Below are positions 1 through 5,268 of a stretch of 6,506 nucleotides of DNA, one piece after another. Every line of letters starts with the position of its first letter. Position 1 is the first letter of the stretch. Under the pieces are notes generated by a model that did no database searches, was not told the origin of the DNA, and saw nothing but the letters and a program-made list of their open reading frames with translations. The position numbers and the translations under genes were made by a program. The stretch comes from Bacteroidota bacterium (GTDB lineage Bacteria; CLD3; SB21). The DNA is taken from NCBI GenBank assembly GCA_020438245.1, contig JAGQUY010000304.1, positions 1 to 6,506 on the forward strand. Reading direction: 5' to 3'.

Positions 1-1
1 T

Positions 2-133
2 AAAACCAACGACTATGGCGCTCGCACGTTCACCACAAGGGACTATCCGGTAAAACTGTTTGCCCGATGCTCCCCCCTTCAACCGAACGATCGCGTCTGT
101 CGTAGCGGCAATACGCCTGGAAGTCAAAAGTAA
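2..133 (+). CDS. Possible C-terminal tail of an upstream gene (partial)
   Basis: One plus-strand frame is open from the window edge to a TAA at 131-133, giving 43 residues that end in GNTPGSQK. The other two plus frames are interrupted by stops. I recognise no motif in it. An open run of this length arises by chance fairly often, so it may be non-coding. If real, it ends 33 bases before the CHAD gene and would be its upstream neighbour on the same strand. Confidence 0.2.
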   Translation, partial: KTNDYGARTFTTRDYPVKLFARCSPLQPNDRVCRSGNTPGSQK

Positions 134-153
134 GAGAAGTTCATTGTCTTGCA

Positions 154-159
154 TGAGGT
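154..159 (+). promoter_or_regulatory. Ribosome binding site of the CHAD gene
   Basis: TGAGGT lies with its GAGG core 8 bases before the ATG at 167. This supports that start codon. No convincing -35/-10 pair could be identified in the short leader at 134-166. Confidence 0.6.
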
Positions 160-166
160 TTGATCC

Positions 167-970
167 ATGACCTTTTCATCGTATTATAATCAACTTTGCG
201 GAAAAATGGAACTTCTCGCTCAGCAAGCACGCCTCAATCCCGACGAGGATACTGTTCACGATTTTAGAGTCAGTGTTCGAAGATGGTACCAAGCCCGACA
301 ACTCGCTGTCCATGGCAATGCACTCCCGCCCGGAAAAGATATCAGAAGCATCAATCAATGCTTCAAGCGAGCGGCCGGACTTCGAGATATTCAAGTGGCA
401 ATTGGCCTGCTCAAAGAGATTATGAATGGAACTCAATATCTCGATTATGGACTACTGGAATCATTCCTTAAACAGGAGTACGTGCTTCGAAAGCGATTGA
501 AGGCAATTCTTTCAGTGAAACAGGTTGTCGCACATCGGCTTAAAACTCGGATTTCACACGCAAGATTGAGGAAGTATCTTCGTGGAGAGCTTCGCCAGGC
601 ATGCTTCCATATTCAACAGGATATAAAGCTCCACCCGATTCGGCTCCTGATAAAGGAGTCAAAATACAAACTTGAAATCTGGAAGCTCTGTTTTGAAGAC
701 TCGCCAGGGGCCGAATATGCGCGAAAATCATTTGGTCACGCCCAGGATGTATTGGGCGATTGGCATGATCTCCTTGTGCTCTACGGCCTTGTCGAAGTTC
801 GACTTGCTGGGCGTCTCCGGAGTCAAGGAATGAAAGAGCTTTTACAAGCGATAATGGATCGCAGGGAATTGAAGGCTGTTCTAATCGGTCGCGCCATTGA
901 TGAAGCCAGGAAATCGGCGTTGAAGTTTTCAGAAGAATTGGGTACCATGATCCCAACAAAAAGCGAATAA
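167..970 (+). CDS. CHAD domain-containing protein
   Basis: This is a 267-residue, all-helical, cytoplasmic-looking protein that is essentially one CHAD domain. CHAD is a duplicated helical-bundle fold with conserved basic residues that binds inorganic polyphosphate. The first half shows VHDFRVSVRR (residues 30-39: H31, R34, R38, R39) followed by AGLRDIQVA (70-78). The second half repeats the pattern with LHPIRLLIKESKYKLE (155-170: H156, R159, K163) and DVLGDWHDLLVL (194-205). No signal peptide or membrane segment is seen, and no CYTH domain is fused to it, so it is a stand-alone CHAD. The ATG at 167 has a good Shine-Dalgarno. The gene ends 8 bases before Rieske protein 1, so it is probably the first gene of the redox operon. 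Family assignment is firm; the role beside an electron-transfer complex is unknown. Confidence 0.85.
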   Translation: MTFSSYYNQLCGKMELLAQQARLNPDEDTVHDFRVSVRRWYQARQLAVHGNALPPGKDIRSINQCFKRAAGLRDIQVAIGLLKEIMNGTQYLDYGLLESFLKQEYVLRKRLKAILSVKQVVAHRLKTRISHARLRKYLRGELRQACFHIQQDIKLHPIRLLIKESKYKLEIWKLCFEDSPGAEYARKSFGHAQDVLGDWHDLLVLYGLVEVRLAGRLRSQGMKELLQAIMDRRELKAVLIGRAIDEARKSALKFSEELGTMIPTKSE

Positions 971-978
971 CTTGTCTG

Positions 979-1398
979 ATGTCACTTCGTTGGTCGCGGC
1001 GTCGTTTCATGCTGCTCATGTCTGGTTTTCTATTCTCCGGATTCAAGAGATTCGGTGGGGAATCCGACTCCGGCACGGCTTTGGAGATCGTGCTGTCTGA
1101 CTATCCAGAGCTTTCCATGGACGGCGGGTACAAAGTGATCAAGGACGTCATGATAGATGGAATTGAGGACAATCTGATCATCGTCCGGCAATCAGAGAAG
1201 AACTATGTTGTTCTTTCTTCTATTTGTCGGCACAAGAAGTGCAACGTCAAATTCAGAAACTCAAAACAACTGTTTGTCTGCCCTTGTCACGGCAGTAACT
1301 ATGACCTTGAAGGAAGCGTTGTCAAGGGACCCTCTTCGGGACCTTTACCAAAATACAAAGTGGAAGTTAACGAGACGATTCTCAAGATAACAAGGTGA
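979..1398 (+). CDS. Rieske [2Fe-2S] protein 1, predicted high-potential type
   Basis: This 139-residue Rieske iron-sulfur protein should pass electrons from the Qo site of cytochrome b to a periplasmic cytochrome. The N-terminus carries a twin-arginine motif (SRRRFM, residues 6-11) and a short hydrophobic stretch to about residue 22, as in a Tat-inserted membrane anchor. The cluster motifs are complete: CRHKKC (C83, H85, C88) and CPCH (C101, C103, H104). C83, H85, C101 and H104 are the ligands, and C88-C103 the expected disulfide. S106 and Y108 match the Ser and Tyr that hydrogen-bond the cluster and raise its potential in mitochondrial-type Rieske proteins. GPSSGPLP (117-124) is the proline loop. 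The ATG at 979 has no clear Shine-Dalgarno, but later starts would lose the Tat motif. The gene ends 3 bases before the small cytochrome gene. The family is certain; the redox potential is inferred. Confidence 0.9.
   Translation: MSLRWSRRRFMLLMSGFLFSGFKRFGGESDSGTALEIVLSDYPELSMDGGYKVIKDVMIDGIEDNLIIVRQSEKNYVVLSSICRHKKCNVKFRNSKQLFVCPCHGSNYDLEGSVVKGPSSGPLPKYKVEVNETILKITR
1392..1395 (+). promoter_or_regulatory. Ribosome binding site of the haem-binding cytochrome gene
   Basis: AAGG, overlapping the last codons of Rieske protein 1, lies 6 bases before the ATG at 1402 and supports that start. Confidence 0.5.
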
Positions 1399-1401
1399 TA
1401 T

Positions 1402-1899
1402 ATGAAAAAGGCCTTATATGTATTCGTTCTGCTGGCAGTCGGAATACAGTTCTACAGACCGGAACGTTCTAATCCCACTCAGGACGAATCCATCAACATT
1501 ATGTCCAAAGTCCAAATGAGTGAAGAAGTTGTCGGATTACTCCAGCGAGCATGCATGGATTGCCACAGCTACTCGACGAAATGGCCTTGGTACAGCCACG
1601 TGGCTCCCGTTATGTGGATCGTAGCCAAGGACGTGAAAGAAGGACGAAGACATCTAAATCTGTCAGAATGGGGCAATTATACCAAGGGCAAACAAGCCAA
1701 GAAACTCTTCCAGATAGCAGAGGTTGTTTCTGAGGGTGAAATGCCTTTGAACATATATGTACGAATGCATCCCGAGGCCGTTCTGACAGAAATGGAACGC
1801 AAGAGACTAAGTGAATGGGCGGAAGAACAGGCGGAGGGAATAGGGGATGTACCCGATGAAGAGGGTCCGCATAACGAGAAGAACAATCCAAAACCCTGA
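1402..1899 (+). CDS. Small monohaem c-type cytochrome, Haem_bd family
   Basis: This 165-residue protein starts with a hydrophobic segment (residues 3-17) that acts as signal peptide or membrane anchor, placing the rest outside the cytoplasmic membrane. It has one covalent haem c site, CMDCH (51-55). The following YSTKWPWYSHVAPVMWIVAKD (57-77) and EGRRHLNLSEW (80-90) are typical of the haem-binding domain family known as Haem_bd (I believe PF14376). GEMP (112-115) offers Met114 as a possible sixth ligand, and MHPEA (122-126) is also family-like. The C-terminal 20 residues are charged and probably disordered. It sits between the two Rieske genes, 3 bases after the first and 6 bases before the second. 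That position suggests it is the electron acceptor of the complex, in place of a cytochrome c1 or f. Family and haem site are clear from sequence; the partner role is inferred from position. Confidence 0.85.
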   Translation: MKKALYVFVLLAVGIQFYRPERSNPTQDESINIMSKVQMSEEVVGLLQRACMDCHSYSTKWPWYSHVAPVMWIVAKDVKEGRRHLNLSEWGNYTKGKQAKKLFQIAEVVSEGEMPLNIYVRMHPEAVLTEMERKRLSEWAEEQAEGIGDVPDEEGPHNEKNNPKP

Positions 1900-1905
1900 G
1901 TCAAC

Positions 1906-2349
1906 TTGAGAAGGCCCACCCGTTCGAGACGAGATTTCCTTCGTGATGCAGTTTCCCTTCTGGCCGCGCTCCCTATCGTAGGTTGGTTCCTGGCTTTAAC
2001 AAGATCTTCTATTCATAGCCGCATCTTCTCGCCGGTGCCGTTGTCCGTTGAGAACAACATTCTTACATCCGGCGATTTGACCGACGGTGCCGTAGTAACC
2101 GCCAAATCCAGAGACCAAACCGTCTTCGTGGTTGTTGACGACCAAAAAATAAGGGCGCTGTCTGCCCGCTGTCCCCACATGGGCTGCAGTTTACATTGGG
2201 TTTCCGATAAAGAACAATTCTCCTGCGGCTGCCATGGAGCCGTCTTCACCAAAACCGGAACAAGAATCGAAGGGCCTTCCTCGTCAGATATGACCTCGCT
2301 CAATGTGCGGATTTCCAATGATAAGATTTACTTGGACGGCAATCTCTGA
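1906..2349 (+). CDS. Rieske [2Fe-2S] protein 2, predicted low-potential type
   Basis: This is a second, divergent Rieske protein of 147 residues. A Tat motif (SRRDFL, residues 7-12) precedes a membrane anchor (about 14-31). The cluster motifs are CPHMGC (C89, H91, C94) and CGCH (C107, C109, H110), with the C94-C109 disulfide pair intact. The positions that are Ser and Tyr in Rieske 1 are A112 and F114 here, so both potential-raising hydrogen bonds are missing and a lower potential is expected, as in many menaquinol-oxidising enzymes. A GPSS proline loop is present (123-126). The start is TTG at 1906: the frame is closed by the preceding gene's TGA at 1897-1899, and TTG is the first usable start that keeps the Tat motif. 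A weak GAG (1898-1900) precedes it. The stop overlaps the cytochrome b start by one base (TGATG), so the two are likely coupled and this may be the dedicated Rieske partner. Confidence 0.9.
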   Translation: MRRPTRSRRDFLRDAVSLLAALPIVGWFLALTRSSIHSRIFSPVPLSVENNILTSGDLTDGAVVTAKSRDQTVFVVVDDQKIRALSARCPHMGCSLHWVSDKEQFSCGCHGAVFTKTGTRIEGPSSSDMTSLNVRISNDKIYLDGNL

Positions 2350-3461
2350 TGTGGCGACATCTTATTGCGTCACGTTGGCATGCGCTGTCTAAGAATGATC
2401 CTTGGTTCTTCTTCTTCACGCTGTTTATCATTCAACTCTCGACCGGCATACTGCTTTCTATCAACTATGATCCTGGAAATGCTTTCGAAACCACGCTGAA
2501 CATGGAAATGGACGCCCTGTTTGGTTTAGTGCGCCAAGTTCACATCTGGAGTTCGAGTGCGATGATTCTGTGGATCCTGATAATAACCATTCGGCAAGGA
2601 ATAAAGAGCATTCTATTACCCAGGAGATCGTGGTGGATGGTGATTGGTTCCGGCTTTCTGGTGCTGGGGGCCTGCCTCACGGGTGCCTTTCTTCCATTGC
2701 ATCAAGATGGGTATTGGGGAGGGGTGATCACCAGGGAAGTTGTTGAGAGGACAATGTTGATCGGGGATGTTTTGTCGCCGGTCCTTTTTGGTGATGGCTC
2801 CATCGACGATTGGGTTCGCAGATTTTATGTTATCCATACACAGGTTCTTCCGTGGATCCTGGTTGCTGTTCTACTGATGTACGTTCTATCCAAGAAGCAT
2901 CTTGGTAAGAAGGAACCGGACATGTATCTGCGTATACTTGAGCTATTCTATTTATCCATCGCGGTGGTCGCGACCCTGGCCATCCTGTTTCCGGTTGACC
3001 TTGGTTCTCAGGCGACTCCTGACATGGCACCACTGCAGGTAAAACCGCATTGGTATTTCCTGCCCTTTTACCAACTGGCCAAATCCTTTTCTGTTTTTCA
3101 AATGCAATTCACTTTTGCTTTTCTTGCAATGCTTTTGTTTACTTGGACGCATTGGCGAACCAAGGAATACGTTCCTATTCGGCGCATCTTGGATTTCACC
3201 GGCCTGGCAACGATGAGCATCCTTGCAGGCTTGGGTTTGTTGGGATTATGTTCCAACGAGTTCTTACAATTCGGAAGCTACAGATTGACATTCGGAGATT
3301 GGGGATGGCCTGTTCATCTCACCAAAACGGAGGAAGTTTCTTCAGCGATCGTGTGGGGACGCGTGCTCGGAGTGATGCTTCTTTGGTCGGCAACGGTGGC
3401 AGTCCTCGTTCTGTTGGAGAAGTACCGCTTGCGAGAAAGCCTTAGATCATCAGATCAATGA
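2349..3461 (+). CDS. Fused cytochrome b of a Rieske/cyt b complex, lacking haem bH ligands
   Basis: This 370-residue membrane protein carries the cyt b6-like and subunit-IV-like parts in one chain. About eight helices are visible: A 18-38, B 58-86, C 96-117, D 156-181, E 196-216, F 251-269, G 282-302, H 335-357. It aligns without gaps to cyt b6 through helix B (H65-I-W-S) and through helix D (RFYVIHTQVLPW, 158-169). H65 and H163 are the haem bL ligands, with R62 beside H65 retained. The haem bH ligand positions, 14 residues after H65 and 15 after H163, are I79 and Y178. The Qo motif PEWY reads PHWY (233-236), and LPLHQDGYW (115-123) replaces the usual LPWDQ/LPWGQ region. No Cys corresponds to the haem ci attachment site of b6. 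Length and topology are otherwise normal, so it is not a decayed gene. Start ATG overlaps the Rieske 2 stop. The usual role is quinol oxidation with electron bifurcation; the bifurcation is doubtful here. Confidence 0.92.
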   Translation: MWRHLIASRWHALSKNDPWFFFFTLFIIQLSTGILLSINYDPGNAFETTLNMEMDALFGLVRQVHIWSSSAMILWILIITIRQGIKSILLPRRSWWMVIGSGFLVLGACLTGAFLPLHQDGYWGGVITREVVERTMLIGDVLSPVLFGDGSIDDWVRRFYVIHTQVLPWILVAVLLMYVLSKKHLGKKEPDMYLRILELFYLSIAVVATLAILFPVDLGSQATPDMAPLQVKPHWYFLPFYQLAKSFSVFQMQFTFAFLAMLLFTWTHWRTKEYVPIRRILDFTGLATMSILAGLGLLGLCSNEFLQFGSYRLTFGDWGWPVHLTKTEEVSSAIVWGRVLGVMLLWSATVAVLVLLEKYRLRESLRSSDQ

Positions 3462-4482
3462 TCTTTTTCTCCGGAATGAACGGGGCGAGCTGACTAAGGC
3501 CTAGCTGCCCGATGGCGAGATCGATAAACTGACCGTCGTCGGAAATCCGTTGTTTGGTTTTTTCCGCATAAAATTTTCCGGCCATAACGAGAGCATCCTT
3601 CGGTACCAGCCCGACAATCTCGCTGCCCGTAACTTCGAATCCCAGACTTTGGGCTTCTTTTTTACATTCCTCATACGCCGTGTGGATGCCCGTAATCAGA
3701 TAGTTGAGCAGATTCATCGAAACCTGCGTAATCTGATGGGCGTCCATGAAGATCCCTTTTGCCTGCGTTTCCCGAAGAGTGCCCGGAATGCGTATGGTTT
3801 TCCCGTTTTCGTCTTTCATGACCTTACCCTCATCATTCCTCTTCGGACGACCGCTCTCACGAACTCGGAAGGCTATTTCATCGGCCAATTTTACATCGGA
3901 TGTCGTCAGGTTAACATTATATGCAATAAGGAAAAAGCGGGCGCCTGTCGCCGTGGCGCCTGACTTGGCTACACGATCGGTGTATTCTTTTGGCCCGAAC
4001 TCGGGATACCACTTTGCATCTTTCAATTTCGAGGGCAACGCTTCATACTCGCCGGCGCGTATGTCCGGTAGCTTTTTCCGGTCAGCCCTTCTGGCAGCCT
4101 GCGCGTACAGGTACACCGGAATACCCAACTGTTCGGCCGCCATGGCACCGAACTGGTTGGCCAGTTGTACGCATTCTTCCATGGTAATATTGCTAACCGG
4201 GACAAACGGTACCACATCGGTTGCCCCCATACGCGGATGCTCTCCTTTGTGGTTCCTCATATCAATGCGGTCGCAGGCTGTCTTGGTGGCCTCCAACGCG
4301 GCTTCAACAGCCGCTGACGGTTCACCGGCAAAAGTAACGACAACGCGGTTGTAATCCTTGTCGGGCTCGACATTCAACAGCCGGACTCCCTTCACCGCCG
4401 AAATAGAATCTGCAATAGCTTGAATTGTTTTCTCGTCTCGGCCTTCGCTGAAATTGGGAACACACTCTACTATTTTGTTCAT
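3442..4482 (-). CDS. ftcD: Glutamate formimidoyltransferase (FTCD transferase domain only)
   Basis: This 346-residue cytosolic enzyme moves the formimino group from N-formimino-L-glutamate to tetrahydrofolate, in histidine breakdown and one-carbon supply. The start MNKIVECVPNFSEGRD is diagnostic. HKGEHPRMGATDVVPFVPV (78-96) holds H82, which matches the catalytic histidine of the mammalian enzyme in residue and number. GATATGARFFLIAYNVNL (175-192) and QVSMNL (253-258) are further family motifs. The length equals the N- plus C-subdomain of the transferase; the cyclodeaminase domain is absent. A charged insertion at about 211-231 (RPKRNDEGK, DENGK) resembles one I recall from Bacteroidetes-type enzymes. 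The ATG at 4482 overlaps the PIN gene's stop by four bases (ATGA), so translation is probably coupled. Its 3' end overlaps the convergent cytochrome b gene by 20 bases. No other histidine-degradation gene is in the window. Confidence 0.95.
   Translation of the reverse strand: MNKIVECVPNFSEGRDEKTIQAIADSISAVKGVRLLNVEPDKDYNRVVVTFAGEPSAAVEAALEATKTACDRIDMRNHKGEHPRMGATDVVPFVPVSNITMEECVQLANQFGAMAAEQLGIPVYLYAQAARRADRKKLPDIRAGEYEALPSKLKDAKWYPEFGPKEYTDRVAKSGATATGARFFLIAYNVNLTTSDVKLADEIAFRVRESGRPKRNDEGKVMKDENGKTIRIPGTLRETQAKGIFMDAHQITQVSMNLLNYLITGIHTAYEECKKEAQSLGFEVTGSEIVGLVPKDALVMAGKFYAEKTKQRISDDGQFIDLAIGQLGLSQLAPFIPEKKIIDLMI
3444..3468 (+). terminator. Putative weak terminator at the convergent junction
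   Basis: A 7-bp perfect inverted repeat, AGATCAT (3444-3450) and ATGATCT (3458-3464), encloses a 7-base loop and is followed by T residues to 3468. It spans the end of cytochrome b and the last codons of the formimidoyltransferase gene. The stem is short and AT-rich, so termination is uncertain. It would serve the plus-strand operon; the minus strand has no comparable T-run right after the stem. Confidence 0.35.
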
Positions 4483-4967
4483 GACTCAGAGGTCTTTCTG
4501 TCAAGGGATTGATAAATCTTGATGTATTCGTCGGGTTGAAGAAATTCTATTCTTCCCAAGCGACCCAGTCTTTGCTTGTATTGTTTGGCCTGCCAGGATA
4601 CAACCACGTTGAGACCACGCTGTTTGACCAGTGTAAACACAAGACTGTCGCTCACATTGCCCGTGGCCTGACTATTTCTCAAAACCTCCCCGAAAAAGTG
4701 ATCCATGAAATACTCGGTCGACAAATCGTACGTTTGCGGATACACGATCTCCAGATTATAGGTTCGGTCAAAATGTTCGAAAAATTCCAGCAGTTCTTCA
4801 TCCGAACAATGAGGTGCAATCAAACTGCAGACTTCAAGCACATTGAAAATAGTCGTGCAGTTCTTTTTGGTCTGAACACGGTGAAGAAACAAATTGTTTT
4901 TTTCATAACGCGGGTCGTGAGGGTAGAAATTGTCCAGGATGAAGACATCGCTGTCAATCATGATCAT
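4479..4967 (-). CDS. PIN-domain protein, VapC-like toxin
   Basis: This is a 162-residue protein with PIN nuclease features; VapC-type members cleave specific RNAs. The N-terminal strand MIMIDSDVFILDN carries D5 and D7, E45 lies in FNVLEVC (41-47), and D107 lies in VSDSLVFTLVKQRG (105-118), giving the three core acids. The final motif, usually T-W-D/N, reads SWQAKQY (124-130), so the fourth acid is missing, as in some active PIN proteins. The frame is open upstream to an ATG at 5066, but the ATG at 4967 is chosen: it begins right before the first PIN strand and has AGGAG 8 bases upstream. It overlaps the antitoxin-like gene by 14 bases and the ftcD start by 4. Toxin identity is inferred from fold signature and pairing; a non-toxin PIN role is possible. 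Confidence 0.7.
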   Translation of the reverse strand: MIMIDSDVFILDNFYPHDPRYEKNNLFLHRVQTKKNCTTIFNVLEVCSLIAPHCSDEELLEFFEHFDRTYNLEIVYPQTYDLSTEYFMDHFFGEVLRNSQATGNVSDSLVFTLVKQRGLNVVVSWQAKQYKQRLGRLGRIEFLQPDEYIKIYQSLDRKTSES

Positions 4968-5268
4968 GAGAGTCTCTCCTAAGACTTCGACTGGCCTCAT
5001 CCAACGATTCAAAGGGCAGTTTACCCTCGACCTGGGAGGTGATTTGTTTGAGTTTTTGTCGTGCACTGACTTGCTGGTCGGAGCTCACTTCGGCCCGGGT
5101 CCGACGTCGAATCCTTTCAAGAACAGAAACATCCGGCAAATTGGACGCCACGGCGTCCGGAAGCACTTCGTCTGTAACAACGATCAGCAGTTTCGTGTTA
5201 TTGGGCGCTTTCAACTCATCAAGCGCTTCAATTTTTCCGTTTCTGAAAACTCCCTGAAGTGTCTTCAT
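4954..5268 (-). CDS. AF2212-like antitoxin partner of the PIN protein
   Basis: This is a 104-residue protein. Its N-terminal 35 residues (MKTLQGVFRNGKIEALDELKAP then a hydrophobic strand LLIVV) follow the pattern of AF2212/DUF104-type antitoxins: a short strand, an N-G-K-I-E-x-L turn, then a proline or acidic loop. Residues 50-104 are charged and probably helical (ERIRRRTRAE, ARQKLKQI), ending in an acidic and His-rich tail (DSHDHD). Such a region could wrap around the toxin, but no classical DNA-binding motif is obvious. The ATG at 5268 shares one base with the stop of the mutase gene, and the stop lies inside the PIN gene start. The antitoxin-before-toxin order with overlap is typical of VapBC-like pairs. 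Assignment rests on the N-terminal pattern and gene pairing. Confidence 0.6.
   Translation of the reverse strand: MKTLQGVFRNGKIEALDELKAPNNTKLLIVVTDEVLPDAVASNLPDVSVLERIRRRTRAEVSSDQQVSARQKLKQITSQVEGKLPFESLDEASRSLRRDSHDHD
4976..4980 (-). promoter_or_regulatory. Ribosome binding site that decides the PIN gene start
   Basis: AGGAG on the minus strand lies 8 bases before the ATG at 4967, inside the 3' end of the antitoxin-like gene. It favours the 162-residue product over the 195-residue reading that starts at 5066. Confidence 0.7.

Noticed and set aside
540..1076. A 178-codon open frame on the minus strand opposite the CHAD gene and Rieske 1 start.
   Set aside because: It lies antisense to two recognised genes, its translation is low-complexity without any family motif, and it has no neighbours on that strand.
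1402..2349. The small cytochrome and Rieske 2 are in the same frame, separated by TGA-GTC-AAC-TTG, suggesting read-through to a fusion protein.
   Set aside because: Rieske 2 begins with its own Tat signal and anchor, which would be useless inside a fusion, and nothing near the TGA suggests recoding. Two separate genes with a TTG start are simpler.
2349..3461. Cytochrome b as a decaying pseudogene, given the lost ligands.
   Set aside because: It is full length with no frameshift or internal stop, keeps bL ligands, RFY, PxWY and all helices, and is tightly packed with an intact Rieske gene.
3746..4354. A 202-codon plus-strand open frame inside the formimidoyltransferase gene.
   Set aside because: It is antisense to a firmly identified ftcD, and its Ser/Ala-rich translation has no recognisable domain, as expected for a shadow frame.
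4968..5066. A 33-residue N-terminal extension of the PIN protein starting at the ATG at 5066.
   Set aside because: The extension overlaps the antitoxin-like coding sequence, has no domain character, and the ATG at 4967 has a well-placed AGGAG directly before the first PIN strand.
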